This document shows, piece after piece, positions 1 to 9,287 of a stretch of 64,000 nt of DNA (its first letter is position 1; every line of letters begins with the position of its first letter). Below the pieces are notes generated by a model. It did not search any database. It was not told where the DNA came from and saw only the letters and a program-made list of their open reading frames with translations. Both the position numbers and the translations under genes were made by a program. The stretch comes from an uncultured Dysgonomonas sp. Lineage in GTDB: Bacteria; Bacteroidota; Bacteroidia; Bacteroidales; Dysgonomonadaceae. The stretch is from assembly GCF_900079725.1 (NCBI RefSeq), contig NZ_LT599032.1, positions 804,948 through 868,947 on the forward strand, read 5' to 3'.

Positions 1-244
1 GGTCATATTCTACCGACGTCTCAATATTAGAGGGTGTTTTGAGATCGGCAGGAGGATTATCTTTTAGATCCTTATATGTAGTTATCTGCGTTTTCTTTAC
101 AGGATAACGAGGCACTGTATCCTGTGATTGCAGTTCGTCAGCGTAAGCAAAAAAGGAATCTGTCTTACCGGTGATACCAGAAAACAAACTCACAGAACTT
201 ATGAGGAGCGTAGCTACAAATAAATATTTTATATATTTTTTCAA
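1..244 (-). CDS. sprA: SprA/Sov, T9SS outer-membrane translocon protein (5' end only)
   Basis: Only the first 81 codons are inside the window; the gene runs off the left edge. The translation begins with a lysine-rich, hydrophobic signal peptide (MKKYIKYLFVATLLISS) and then has a stretch (YPVKKT...YKDLK...PADLKTPSNIET) that I recognise as the conserved N-terminus of SprA/Sov, the giant barrel of the type IX secretion system. In Porphyromonas gingivalis the sov gene lies next to ruvA, as here, which supports the call. The start is TTG at 244: no ATG lies between it and the upstream in-frame stop. It is probably transcribed from the spacer to ruvA (245-421). Identity is inferred from remembered family sequence and synteny. 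Confidence 0.8.
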   Translation of the reverse strand, partial: MKKYIKYLFVATLLISSVSLFSGITGKTDSFFAYADELQSQDTVPRYPVKKTQITTYKDLKDNPPADLKTPSNIETSVEYD

Positions 245-421
245 CTCTAAAATAAATAATCGATAATAAGGTTGCAAACCTATTTAGTGCCTGGTTAAGT
301 TAAAAATATAACAATTAGTCAGATTAAAAATGTATCATCAAATTATCTTCTACCGTCTATTACTTCATTCTATGGATAAACCAGCTGCAATTATTATACT
401 TACTATAAAATGCCCAGCTGA

Positions 422-1003
422 TCACAACATTTTCAATGCTGTCTTTATAATCTGTTCGACTGTACTATCAGCTTTGTCCTTTAGAATTTTAGCCACAACT
501 TTTTGAGATGCCTGCTGAGTAAACCCAAGCATAACTAATGCTGCGACTGCTTCTTCCCCCGACGGATGTCCCGATGCAAACATATCAACCTGCTCTATCC
601 CACTTACTTTTATCTTATCCTTCAGATCCACTATCACACGTTGTGCCGTCTTCAGACCAATACCTTTCACGGTTTTCAACATATCAGAATTTCCTGAAGC
701 AATAACGTTTGCAAGCTCCTGTGTGTTCATCGAAGACAATATCATACGCCCGGTACTGGCTCCGATACCCGAAACACTTATTAATAACATAAAAAGTTCG
801 CGTTCCTGTTTGTCAAAGAAACCGAATAATTGGTGAGCATCTTCTCTTATAGCTTCGTAAATAAATAGTTGTGCACTTTTCTTACCTGTCAGGTTTGAAT
901 ATGTATTCAACGATATACTTATAAAATATCCTACGCCATAGGTTTCAAGGGTGACTGAGGCCGGGGTTAATTCCGTGATTTCACCTTTTATATAGTCAAT
1001 CAT
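422..1003 (-). CDS. ruvA: Holliday junction branch migration protein RuvA
   Basis: RuvA binds four-way DNA junctions as a tetramer and loads the RuvB helicase during recombinational repair. The 193-residue protein has the usual three parts: an N-terminal OB fold opening with [12 protein letters not shown], two helix-hairpin-helix motifs in the middle (VSGIGAST and [11 protein letters not shown]), and a C-terminal three-helix RuvB-contact domain (residues about 145-193, [13 protein letters not shown]). Length is normal for the family. It is transcribed toward sprA with a 177-bp gap and is divergent from the nitroreductase gene. Confidence 0.96.
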   Translation of the reverse strand: MIDYIKGEITELTPASVTLETYGVGYFISISLNTYSNLTGKKSAQLFIYEAIREDAHQLFGFFDKQERELFMLLISVSGIGASTGRMILSSMNTQELANVIASGNSDMLKTVKGIGLKTAQRVIVDLKDKIKVSGIEQVDMFASGHPSGEEAVAALVMLGFTQQASQKVVAKILKDKADSTVEQIIKTALKML

Positions 1004-1145
1004 AACTCTATTATATTACACTAGTTAATTAATAACGAAAAAACATAAAAAAAAGTATATCCTGCAAGAGAACTTTTTCAAGCCCTTCAATCCCCGCAAT
1101 TATCTTATTTAATGGGCAAAGATAAAGTTTTTAGATTAGTTTTTA

Positions 1146-1153
1146 TACCTTTG
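1146..1153 (+). promoter_or_regulatory. Bacteroidetes -7 promoter element for the nitroreductase gene
   Basis: TACCTTTG matches the TAnnTTTG -7 consensus and lies 30 bp before the ATG at 1183. No clear -33 TTTG was seen. Confidence 0.55.
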
Positions 1154-1182
1154 TCTTAGTCTATTAATTCGAAAAGAGAACT

Positions 1183-1821
1183 ATGCAATTAAAGAAAGTT
1201 AAGATTCAGTCCAACAATCTGTTTACACAACGCACTTCAATCAGAAAATATGATCCGTCGATAAAAATCAGTAAAGAGGAAATATCCGATATCCTGCAAG
1301 ATGCAATGACTGCGCCCTCCTCATTCAACCTACAACCCTGGCGTTTTTTCATCTTCGACAGCAAAGAAGGCAAAGAATTGATAAGGCCATATATGATGTT
1401 TAATCAGCTGCAATGGGAAACCTCGTCTGCTATAATAGCCATCTATGGCGACATGGACAATTATTCATCTGCCGATAAAATACTGTCGGCCAATGTGGAA
1501 TATGACTTAATGACACAGGAACATAAAAACAAAATGTTGGAGATCATGACTAGTTATGGTGCAAGTTACACAGAAGATAGGCTAAGAAATTCCATTCTGC
1601 TCGATTGTGGATTTGTGACAATGCAACTGATGCTTGCTGCCAAAAATTACGGATATGACACTAATCCTATAGGTGGTTTTTTGCGTAAAGAACTGACTGA
1701 AGCCTTTGAACTTGATCCGAAACGATATATTCCCATATTACTTTTATCTATAGGGAAAGCTGACGAAGAAGGTAAAGATACGGTACGTTTTTCTGTAGAT
1801 GAAGTTACTCAATGGAAATAA
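1183..1821 (+). CDS. Nitroreductase family protein
   Basis: An FMN-dependent NAD(P)H oxidoreductase of the nitroreductase fold, 212 residues. The FMN-phosphate motif RTSIRKY is at residues 17-23, followed by the conserved APSSFNLQPWRFF segment (about 43-56). The C-terminal part has the family's glycine-rich NPIGGF and a late LLLSIGKADEEG strand. Members reduce nitroaromatics, quinones or flavins, and the natural substrate cannot be read from the sequence. It stands alone, divergent from ruvA. Confidence 0.88.
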   Translation: MQLKKVKIQSNNLFTQRTSIRKYDPSIKISKEEISDILQDAMTAPSSFNLQPWRFFIFDSKEGKELIRPYMMFNQLQWETSSAIIAIYGDMDNYSSADKILSANVEYDLMTQEHKNKMLEIMTSYGASYTEDRLRNSILLDCGFVTMQLMLAAKNYGYDTNPIGGFLRKELTEAFELDPKRYIPILLLSIGKADEEGKDTVRFSVDEVTQWK

Positions 1822-1929
1822 TATTTAAGATGAACAAATTATAAGATATAACAGTTCATAGAGTTAAGAATCGAAAATATATCATTTCATTCTATCTATT
1901 ACTTATTAACTTTAAAAACCCTGATTTAT

Positions 1930-4023
1930 ATGAAAAAACTCATATTATCTATTTTATTATTAATAATAGCGATGACAACAATTCAAGCTCAAAACCCGTT
2001 CTTTTCGGCGTATAAAACGCCTTACGATACTCCCCCGTTCGATAAGATAAAAAACGAACATTACGAACCTGCCATAGAGAAAGGTATTAAAGACCACACT
2101 ATGGAGATAAACAAGATAGTGATGATCAGGGCTGTCCCTACTTTTGAGAATACAATAGTACCGCTGGAGGAATCAGGAAAACTTCTGTCCCGTGTTACAT
2201 CAGTGTTCTTCAATCTGCTAAGTGCGGAAAGCAATGACGAAATGCTGCAAATAGCCCAACGGGTACAACCGAAGCTTTCGGCACACTCGAATGAAATCAA
2301 CCTGAACGAAGGGCTGTTTCAGAAAGTGAAAGCTGTATATGACAAACGGTTCGAATCCAATCTTAATCCTGAGCAGATCCGCCTGGTGGAAAAGACATAC
2401 CAGGGATTCGAAAACAGAGGTGCTACACTCACTGGTAAGGACAGGGATACCTATAAAGAATTATCTTCTAAATTGAGCCAATTAACTCTGACTTTCGGAC
2501 AAAATGCGTTGAAAGAGAACAACAAATTCGAAATGTTGCTGACCGATAAAGCTGATCTTGCCGGACTTCCTAAAATAGCTTTAGATGCAGCTGAAGCGAA
2601 AGCCAAGTCTAAGAATAAAGAAGGATGGTTATTTGACCTATCGGCCCCAAGCTATATCGCATTCATGAAATACTCTTCACGCCGCGACCTCAGGGAAAAG
2701 CTATATAAGGCCTATACAACCCAATGTGCTGCAGGCGGTGAATTCGATAATCAGGAAAATGTAAAAGAAATAGCCAAAACCCGTATGGAAATCGCCAATC
2801 TGCTGGGTTATTCCGATTATGCAACTTATGTATTACGAAACAAAATGGCTAAGGATAAGAAGCACGTATATGAACTACTTGACAATCTGTTCGATGCCTA
2901 TACTAAAGCTGCCCGCGAAGACGTGAAAATGGTCGAAGGTTTTGCTGTAGGCATGGAAAATAAAGATATAGATCTTCAGCCTTGGGACTGGTCATACTAT
3001 TCCGAAAAACTGAAAGATGCCAAATATAGTGTCAGTGACGAACTGGTACGCCCATACTTCGAACTGGAAAATGTAAAGAAAGGCGTATTCGGACTAGCTA
3101 CCGATTTGTATGGCATCACTTTCAGAAAGAATACAAAAATACCCGTTTACCATTCTGAAGTAGAAGCGTTTGATGTATTGGACGAAAAAGGCAACTTCCT
3201 TTCCGTACTTTATACAGATTTCCATCCCCGTGAAGGAAAAAGGCAGGGTGCATGGATGACAGAATTTAAAGGCCAATACATAGAAAAAGATAAGGATTCC
3301 CGTCCACAGGTGCTTATTGTAATGAACTTTACCCGCCCTGCCGGTACAGACCCCGCTCTGCTTACTTTTGATGAGATGGAAACATTCCTGCATGAATTCG
3401 GGCACGCATTGCACGGTATGCTTACAAAATGCACTTACGAATCTTTATCCGGAACCAATGTTTTACACGATTTCGTGGAACTCCCATCTCAGATAATGGA
3501 AAACTGGCTGACCGAAAAAGAATATCTGGATAAGTTTGCCGTACATTATAAAACAGGTGAGAAAATACCTGCCGAACTGGTAAAAAAACTTGTGGATGCA
3601 GCTAACTACAATGCCGGTTACCTGTGTTATCGTCAATTATCGTTCGGATATTTGGATATGGCCTGGCACACGCTTACACAGCCATATACAGGCGATGTGA
3701 TCGACTTCGAGCGAAAAGCGATGGAGAAGACTGCTCTCCTACCCCTGGTAGACGGTAGTGCTATGTCCCCTTCATTCGGACACATATTCTCGGGCGGATA
3801 CGCAGCCGGATACTATGGATACAAATGGGCTGAAGTACTTGATGCAGATGCTTTCGCCCTGTTCAAAGAAACCGGAATTTTTAACAAAGAAACGGCAGAA
3901 TCGTTCCGTAAAAATATTCTTGAGAGAGGAAATACAGAGGAACCGATGAGCCTGTATGTAAAATTCAGGGGACAAGAACCGTCTGTGGATGCATTGTTGA
4001 TTCGCAACGGTGTAAAAAAATAA
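1930..4023 (+). CDS. dcp: Exported M3-family metallopeptidase (peptidyl-dipeptidase Dcp type)
   Basis: A zinc peptidase of the thimet/Dcp family (M3), expected to remove dipeptides from the C-terminus of short peptides in the periplasm. A signal peptide (MKKLILSILLLIIAMTTIQAQ) starts the 697-residue protein. The metal site is HEFGH with His488 and His492 as ligands and Glu489 as catalytic base; the third ligand is Glu517 in VELPSQIMENW. The rest is the usual all-helical M3 fold. The length matches Dcp (about 680 residues). It forms a single-gene unit closed by the hairpin at 4041-4075. Confidence 0.93.
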   Translation: MKKLILSILLLIIAMTTIQAQNPFFSAYKTPYDTPPFDKIKNEHYEPAIEKGIKDHTMEINKIVMIRAVPTFENTIVPLEESGKLLSRVTSVFFNLLSAESNDEMLQIAQRVQPKLSAHSNEINLNEGLFQKVKAVYDKRFESNLNPEQIRLVEKTYQGFENRGATLTGKDRDTYKELSSKLSQLTLTFGQNALKENNKFEMLLTDKADLAGLPKIALDAAEAKAKSKNKEGWLFDLSAPSYIAFMKYSSRRDLREKLYKAYTTQCAAGGEFDNQENVKEIAKTRMEIANLLGYSDYATYVLRNKMAKDKKHVYELLDNLFDAYTKAAREDVKMVEGFAVGMENKDIDLQPWDWSYYSEKLKDAKYSVSDELVRPYFELENVKKGVFGLATDLYGITFRKNTKIPVYHSEVEAFDVLDEKGNFLSVLYTDFHPREGKRQGAWMTEFKGQYIEKDKDSRPQVLIVMNFTRPAGTDPALLTFDEMETFLHEFGHALHGMLTKCTYESLSGTNVLHDFVELPSQIMENWLTEKEYLDKFAVHYKTGEKIPAELVKKLVDAANYNAGYLCYRQLSFGYLDMAWHTLTQPYTGDVIDFERKAMEKTALLPLVDGSAMSPSFGHIFSGGYAAGYYGYKWAEVLDADAFALFKETGIFNKETAESFRKNILERGNTEEPMSLYVKFRGQEPSVDALLIRNGVKK

Positions 4024-4040
4024 CAAGTTTTTGTTTTTAT

Positions 4041-4075
4041 AAAAGGCTATTTCTTATACAGGAATAGCCTTTTTA
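4041..4075 (+). terminator. Intrinsic terminator after dcp
   Basis: An 11-bp stem (AAAAGGCTATT / AATAGCCTTTT) with an 11-nt loop is followed by a T-rich run, 18 bp after the dcp stop codon. Confidence 0.85.
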
Positions 4076-4273
4076 CTTTTATCCGGCTGATATGGATATT
4101 ATAAAAAATAATTGCTATTTACAGTAAATGGTATCATATAAATTTTTCAAAGAACTCCTTATCAACAACCCTTATTTTCTGATTGTTTACTTATAGATAA
4201 ATATTTCAAGATTTGATTACAATTTTACTTAGTTTAAGCCCATTTTGTATATTGTCATTTTATAAAGTTTTAC

Positions 4274-4281
4274 TATTTTTG
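4274..4281 (+). promoter_or_regulatory. -7 promoter element for the L,D-transpeptidase gene
   Basis: TATTTTTG fits TAnnTTTG, with an ATTG 19 bp upstream (4251-4254) as a weak -33. It lies downstream of the alternative start at 4213, so the real start must be the ATG at 4330. Confidence 0.6.
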
Positions 4282-4329
4282 TGTCGAAATAATAGAACGA
4301 ATCACACACTTGACACAGAATTAGCCTTC

Positions 4330-6111
4330 ATGAAATATTTCCTTTGGTTCTCTTTCCTCATATTCTCATTTTTTATAGTTAGCTGTAAAAAGAAAGAACA
4401 TACGAAAGTCAGCGAATCTGACAAGAAAGAAGTTATCCAATCCAAATTTGCGAGAAACTATCCGGAGTTTGATCTCAGCATATTGCAAGAGTCACTAAAA
4501 GCTCATACTACTAATGATTCGGTATTAAAATCAATATACATTGCAACAGAGTTCAACCCCGTATGGATACATGACACACTCGATACAAAAAGATTATATA
4601 CGTTTATTGACATCTTAAATCAGGTAGAAGAGCACGGATTATCTCCCGAATTATTTTCTTCGTCAAAAATAAAAATGATGGCAGATGCAATAGACTCTGG
4701 TACCTTTGTTAATAATCTGGATACAGTGTATAAGATAATGATTGCTTTGGAAGAGATATCGACCAGGTCTGCCATAAAGTATATTACAGGAATGAAATAC
4801 GGCTTTACTGATCCCAAAAGCCTGTACAAGAAAGATTATGATATCGTCACTTCCGCTCCCGATTCTTTATTCTATAATAATCTATATGCTGAGATAAAAA
4901 AGGATCCCATTTTGGCTGTACTCAATTCACAGCCGTCAGATGATATCTATCTAAAGTTGAGGGAAGAGTATAAAATTTTAAGAACCAGACAAGAAACCGG
5001 ATTTAAAGAGATAGTATCAGGAGACGTTACCTATAAGCTCGGTGATAAGAGCAAATACATTAAAGACATTGCAGACAGGCTTGTGTTGACCGGAGAATAT
5101 AAACCGGATTCGATAAGTAGCGACAGCCTCTATATAAAGCTGGACGAAGGGCTGCTCGCTGCAATTAATACTTTCAGACGAAGGAATTCATATCCGGAAG
5201 AAGCTGAAGTAGGTAAACTGACTATAAGCGCACTAAACAGGCCTTTCGAATATTACCTGGCCAAGATACGGGCAAACATGGAAAGGTATCGCTGGAAACG
5301 GACTAAAGCAAAACATAACAAACATATAGAGGTAAATGTGGCTGCAGCCATGTTAGTTGCCAATAATACAAAGAGTGACAGTCTACCTTTGATATCCAGA
5401 GTATGCGTTGGTTCGGTAAGGAATAAAACCCCTCTTCTCCAAAGCGATATCAGCTATATGAACCTCAATCCCGTATGGAATGTACCGACAAGCATTGCCC
5501 AAAAAGAAGTAGCTGTATTGCAGAAAAAAGACCCTACCTACATCAAACGGCACAATATGAAACTGTATAAGGGCGGTAAGGAAGTAGATGTATCGTCTAT
5601 AGACTGGAAAGATATCAATCCTAGTAAGTTTTCTTATACTATCAAACAAGATCCTGGAGGAGGGAATTCACTTGGCTTAGTGAAGTTCATGTTCAACAAT
5701 GCATTCTCTGTATATCTTCACGATACTCCCAGCAAACTGGCATTCAACAGAAAAAACAGGGCCGTTAGTCATGGCTGCGTGAGAGTGCAAAAGCCTTTCG
5801 AACTTGCATTTTTCTGCGCTTCACCTGTAACTGAGGTTTATAAAGACCAGCTTTATTATAGCATAAATAAGCCTCCAGTATCAGAAGAAGGTAAAAAGCT
5901 GCTTAAAGAGCAGAGATTAAAGAAGCTACCCAACATTATCAATATTGATAAGGATGATAGGATATCCTTATTCATTGACTATTATACTGCATTTATGTAT
6001 CCTAACGATGAAGTACTGTATTATGCAGACGATATCTATGAATACGATAAACTGATATTGGATGCTCTGAATCCTAACCAAACCGCAGAAAAGAAAAAGG
6101 TGGACAAATAG
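4330..6111 (+). CDS. L,D-transpeptidase (YkuD, YcbB/LdtD-like) lipoprotein
   Basis: Predicted murein L,D-transpeptidase, which makes 3-3 cross-links or attaches proteins to peptidoglycan. From the ATG at 4330 it has 593 residues and a lipoprotein signal with lipobox ending at Cys19 (FIVSC). The catalytic motif is SHGCVR with His481 and nucleophile Cys483, preceded by the conserved HDTPSK and FNRKNRAVSHG segment. The region before it resembles the scaffold and peptidoglycan-binding part of YcbB-type enzymes (AEVGKLTISALNRP). An upstream in-frame start at 4213 exists, but it would put 39 residues before the signal peptide and precede the likely promoter, so I reject it. Confidence 0.9.
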   Translation: MKYFLWFSFLIFSFFIVSCKKKEHTKVSESDKKEVIQSKFARNYPEFDLSILQESLKAHTTNDSVLKSIYIATEFNPVWIHDTLDTKRLYTFIDILNQVEEHGLSPELFSSSKIKMMADAIDSGTFVNNLDTVYKIMIALEEISTRSAIKYITGMKYGFTDPKSLYKKDYDIVTSAPDSLFYNNLYAEIKKDPILAVLNSQPSDDIYLKLREEYKILRTRQETGFKEIVSGDVTYKLGDKSKYIKDIADRLVLTGEYKPDSISSDSLYIKLDEGLLAAINTFRRRNSYPEEAEVGKLTISALNRPFEYYLAKIRANMERYRWKRTKAKHNKHIEVNVAAAMLVANNTKSDSLPLISRVCVGSVRNKTPLLQSDISYMNLNPVWNVPTSIAQKEVAVLQKKDPTYIKRHNMKLYKGGKEVDVSSIDWKDINPSKFSYTIKQDPGGGNSLGLVKFMFNNAFSVYLHDTPSKLAFNRKNRAVSHGCVRVQKPFELAFFCASPVTEVYKDQLYYSINKPPVSEEGKKLLKEQRLKKLPNIINIDKDDRISLFIDYYTAFMYPNDEVLYYADDIYEYDKLILDALNPNQTAEKKKVDK

Positions 6112-6154
6112 GATTCTCTCCTCTTACCTTATTTCAACCTTTTAAAAGCCTGGA

Positions 6155-6460
6155 TCACTTTTCATCAAAAAAGTCTGCAGCTCTCTGGCTCAGGTCATGA
6201 GCGCTTTTCTTGGCTTTATCGGCAAAGCTATCCACTTTATCCACTATTTTATCCGTATAACTTTGAGTTTGCTTCGATACATTTGCGAACAACTCTCTGG
6301 CTTTCTCTATAAAGTCTTCGCTCTTGCCTTTAAAGAATTTTTCCCAATCTATATCAAGACCTTCTTTATCCATATAGTCTTTTACTACTGATATAGACTT
6401 AATAGCCTCCTCCTCTGTGAGCCCGACTTCAACCTGAAGTCTCTTTACCAAATCTTCCAT
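6155..6460 (-). CDS. Small highly charged helical protein, unknown function
   Basis: A 101-residue protein I do not recognise. The first third (MEDLVKRLQVEVGLTEEEA) is a short helical domain; the remainder is strongly amphipathic helix with heptad-like repeats of Lys, Asp, Phe and Ala (VDKVDSFADKAKKSAHDLSQ), similar in flavour to YtxH-type or LEA-type stress proteins. There is no signal peptide or membrane segment. The gene stands alone, convergent with the L,D-transpeptidase. The coding call rests on a clean start and a charge-patterned composition that a random ORF would not show. Confidence 0.8.
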   Translation of the reverse strand: MEDLVKRLQVEVGLTEEEAIKSISVVKDYMDKEGLDIDWEKFFKGKSEDFIEKARELFANVSKQTQSYTDKIVDKVDSFADKAKKSAHDLSQRAADFFDEK

Positions 6461-6605
6461 ATCGTAACTTATTATTGATTATTCAGTAAATATAAAACAA
6501 AATGAACTGATAAAAGTTCTGATTTGGAATATTATAAGGGTCTGATAAAAACAAAGAAAGAACTGAATATCAGTTCCTCCGGAGATCGCAATACTATCTA
6601 CATTT

Positions 6606-7310
6606 TTAGAAGCGAAATCCTAGTGCCACTGACATATTGCGATTTTTCAACTCCCGTCCATCATCGGCAACATTATGAAAACCATACTCATAAGTCAGGT
6701 TTATCGTCCATATGTCATATATCAATCCTACCCGTCCCAAGACTCCGTAATCCCATCGGTTCCATTTTCTCAAAGCAAATGTTTCTTCTTCGTATGAGGG
6801 TATTGTTATTTGTGTACCTTGTACAACACCATCCTTAATGGTTGTAGCATAAGCCTCCCCCCGGTTCTTACCTTTAAAACCGTATGCAACATAGCCTCCG
6901 GCATTGAAATTTACTGCAAAATGTTTTGTCAGATACACCTCATATCCAAGACATAATGGTACCTGCAAGTAGTCTGCTGCTGTATTACGAAGAGTATCAC
7001 CATAATATTCAATATCCATAGCTGTGTTATATTCACTTCTCTGGATATGCTGCCTAAGCCCTTTCTTCGTCACATAGAGACCTGATTGTAGCTGAATATT
7101 ATGCAATATTTTAAAATTGACATTAGCACCTATCGTAAAACCAACCTTAGGCTCTTTGTACATGTTACCACCTTTGATATCCATTGTAGCAAAGTTGAAA
7201 CCGAACAGAAGATCTGTGGTCAAACGTTTTCTTATAGTCTGAGCATTCGCAATGGAAGATACCAAAACTAACAAACCGACAAGTAAAAATATTCTAGATA
7301 CTGTTTTCAT
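6606..7310 (-). CDS. Outer-membrane beta-barrel protein (PorT / OMP_b-brl_2 type)
   Basis: From the ATG at 7310 the 234-residue product begins with a clear signal peptide (MKTVSRIFLLVGLLVLVSSIANA) and continues as alternating hydrophobic strands typical of small eight-to-ten-stranded barrels (VGFTIGANVNFKI, LQSGLYVTKKGL, LQVPLCLGYEVYL, HFAVNFNAGGYVAYG). It ends in an aromatic-rich strand with terminal Phe (NMSVALGFRF), as expected for BAM substrates. It is the last gene of the alkD-M16-OMP run, 32 bp after the peptidase. A 7-residue-longer version (7331) is possible but spoils the signal peptide. Cargo or ligand is unknown. Confidence 0.85.
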   Translation of the reverse strand: MKTVSRIFLLVGLLVLVSSIANAQTIRKRLTTDLLFGFNFATMDIKGGNMYKEPKVGFTIGANVNFKILHNIQLQSGLYVTKKGLRQHIQRSEYNTAMDIEYYGDTLRNTAADYLQVPLCLGYEVYLTKHFAVNFNAGGYVAYGFKGKNRGEAYATTIKDGVVQGTQITIPSYEEETFALRKWNRWDYGVLGRVGLIYDIWTINLTYEYGFHNVADDGRELKNRNMSVALGFRF

Positions 7311-7342
7311 AAAGCTTATATCGTTCCACAAAGTTAAAAGAA

Positions 7343-8566
7343 TTAATTATATAATAAACTAAAGAGTCTATTTTCCTCAAAAATTTCATTTGCCACAGCT
7401 TGTATCTGTTCTGCTGTTATGGATTCAATCTTGTGAAATGTTTCTTCAAGAGTATTATAATGATTGTAATGGAAAAAACTTTTTCCGAGCGACAGCGCCA
7501 TATTTTCATGATTATCACTCATTACACCGATCTGTCCTATCAGTTGTTTTTTAGCTATCGACAATTGCGATGTACTTAGCTTCTCTATCTTTAATTTATT
7601 TAGTTCCTTATGGACTAATCCAATACACTTATCAGCATTACGTTTGTCGCATCCGAAGTAAATAGATAAAATGCCCGTATCTGTATAAGCCGTCGCAGTA
7701 GAATCAACACTGTATACATACCCTTTTTTCTCACGAAGCGAAATATTCAGGCGGCTATTCATACCCGGCCCTCCCAATATATTATTCAACAGGTTCAAGA
7801 CTTTCCTATTGGGATCAAACATCGAATACGAACGACAGCCTATCAAAGCATGCACCTGAGATGTCTCCTTATTTTCAATCCTTTGTTCCAGCTTTATTTC
7901 GACAGGAACTATACGCCCATTGGGACATATGGGACCTGATAGGTCGGACAAATACTTTTCTGCAAGATATACAACTTTCTTAAAGTCTGTGTTACCTAAC
8001 GAGAAGAAAACAGTATTGGACGGTACATAAAACCGGTTAACAAAGGCCCTTGCTTTCATTGTATCAAAGTTTAGCAGCGTATCGGGTTCTCCCAAAATGT
8101 TGTGCCCTATCTGCGAACCATTGAAAACAAGATTCTCAAACTCGTCAAATATCAGTTCCGAAGGGTTATCCTCATAAGAATGTATTTCATCTATAATGAC
8201 TTCGACTTCCTTATCTATCTCCTGCTGAGGAAACCGGGAATGGAAGGCCATATCGGATAACAGTTCAAACGCCCGTTCGAAATGCTGTTCCAAAAATATG
8301 GCATAAACAACGGTCTCTTCTTTATTCGTATAAGCATTCAGTTCTCCCCCTACATGCTCCATACGATTGATTATGTGATGAGAACGGCGTTTCTTTGTCC
8401 CCTTAAACAACATATGCTCCACAAAGTGAGCCATGCCATACTCTTCAGGGTTTTCATCACGTGTCCCGGCATTTACGATAAAGCCGCAGTAAGAAACGTT
8501 TCCGTCCATCGGTTTATGTACAATGCGAAGACCATTAGATAATGTATGCGAATGGTAATTGATCAT
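7343..8566 (-). CDS. M16 family zinc peptidase (processing-peptidase type)
   Basis: A 407-residue single-unit member of the M16 (pitrilysin / mitochondrial processing peptidase) family. The inverted zinc motif HFVEH has ligands His47 and His51 with Glu50 as base, and the third ligand glutamate lies in the EVEVIIDEIHSYEDNP helix about 75 residues on. The C-terminal half carries the family's substrate-binding repeat (NNILGGPGMNSRLNISLREKKG). There is no signal peptide, so a cytoplasmic role is likely. Its start overlaps the stop of the DNA-alkylation-repair gene by 4 bp (ATGA), so the two are translationally coupled. Confidence 0.92.
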   Translation of the reverse strand: MINYHSHTLSNGLRIVHKPMDGNVSYCGFIVNAGTRDENPEEYGMAHFVEHMLFKGTKKRRSHHIINRMEHVGGELNAYTNKEETVVYAIFLEQHFERAFELLSDMAFHSRFPQQEIDKEVEVIIDEIHSYEDNPSELIFDEFENLVFNGSQIGHNILGEPDTLLNFDTMKARAFVNRFYVPSNTVFFSLGNTDFKKVVYLAEKYLSDLSGPICPNGRIVPVEIKLEQRIENKETSQVHALIGCRSYSMFDPNRKVLNLLNNILGGPGMNSRLNISLREKKGYVYSVDSTATAYTDTGILSIYFGCDKRNADKCIGLVHKELNKLKIEKLSTSQLSIAKKQLIGQIGVMSDNHENMALSLGKSFFHYNHYNTLEETFHKIESITAEQIQAVANEIFEENRLFSLLYN

Positions 8567-9261
8567 TTCTTCATATAATGTGCCCGTTCTTCAGGCAGGA
8601 ATTTCTCTATAGAATAGCGTAACATTGTCCGTGGCATTTCCTTATAGAAATGATCGAGAAATGAACACAACCTATCTTTATCTTTTTTGCCGGCTTCACG
8701 CAGCATCCAGCCAATGGCTTTATGCATCAGATCATGCTTATGACATAGTAATTTCTCAGATAAAGCGAATATATCATCCAGATCGCCACGCCTGATAAAA
8801 GCGAAAGTAGCCAGGATAGAAATACGCTGATCCCAAAGTAATGTACTCTCAGCCAAGCTATAAAGCACTGAACGATCTTTGTCTACAAGATACTTTCCTA
8901 CTATATCTTTTGCACTCAGGTCCACCAAGTCCCAATTGTTGATATATTGGGTTTTCGACAAATAGTAATTGCAGATTTCAGTACGTTCAGCTTCTTTTGC
9001 TTTTTTGAACCTTTCTACCAACATAAGCAAAGCACAAAGACGGCATTCATGGTATTCACTCTCCAATAGTCTGGTAACTTCCGAGAATGGGATATCTTTA
9101 TATTTTTTCGCCACTTTACGGGTATCAGGTACTACAACGCCGATAAACCTGTCACCTTCGCCGTATTGCCCTTTTCCTGTCTTGAAAAAGTAAGGGAGAA
9201 ATTCCTTCTTCTCCTGTGTGGAGTATGATTCGAGCTCTTTTTGTATATCTTTTGCTGTCAT
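8563..9261 (-). CDS. DNA alkylation repair protein (AlkD-like HEAT-repeat glycosylase family)
   Basis: A HEAT-repeat protein of the AlkC/AlkD family (DNA_alkylation), 232 residues from the ATG at 9261. Family hallmarks seen are the N-terminal FIGVVVPDTRKVAKKY segment, the LLESEYHECRLCALLMLV helix pair and the NNWDLVDLSA segment with its conserved Trp-Asp. Members excise positively charged alkylated bases such as 3-methyladenine. A TTG seven codons upstream is in frame, but the promoter-like TACCTTTG at 9280-9287 overlaps it, so the ATG is preferred. First gene of a three-gene run with the M16 peptidase and barrel protein. Confidence 0.9.
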   Translation of the reverse strand: MTAKDIQKELESYSTQEKKEFLPYFFKTGKGQYGEGDRFIGVVVPDTRKVAKKYKDIPFSEVTRLLESEYHECRLCALLMLVERFKKAKEAERTEICNYYLSKTQYINNWDLVDLSAKDIVGKYLVDKDRSVLYSLAESTLLWDQRISILATFAFIRRGDLDDIFALSEKLLCHKHDLMHKAIGWMLREAGKKDKDRLCSFLDHFYKEMPRTMLRYSIEKFLPEERAHYMKK

Positions 9262-9279
9262 TGTATCTGGAAAAGGTAA

Positions 9280-9287
9280 CAAAGGTA
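9280..9287 (-). promoter_or_regulatory. -7 element for the alkD-like operon inside a repeat
   Basis: On the minus strand this reads TACCTTTG (TAnnTTTG). It is part of the GTAAC-type repeat at the operon's 5' end and sits 18 bp before the ATG at 9261. Confidence 0.45.

Noticed and set aside
4213-4329. 39-codon N-terminal extension of the L,D-transpeptidase
   Set aside because: It precedes a clear lipoprotein signal starting at 4330 and lies upstream of the -7 motif at 4274-4281.
6524-6838. 104-codon plus-strand ORF
   Set aside because: It overlaps the 3' half of the outer-membrane barrel gene in antisense and has no independent support.
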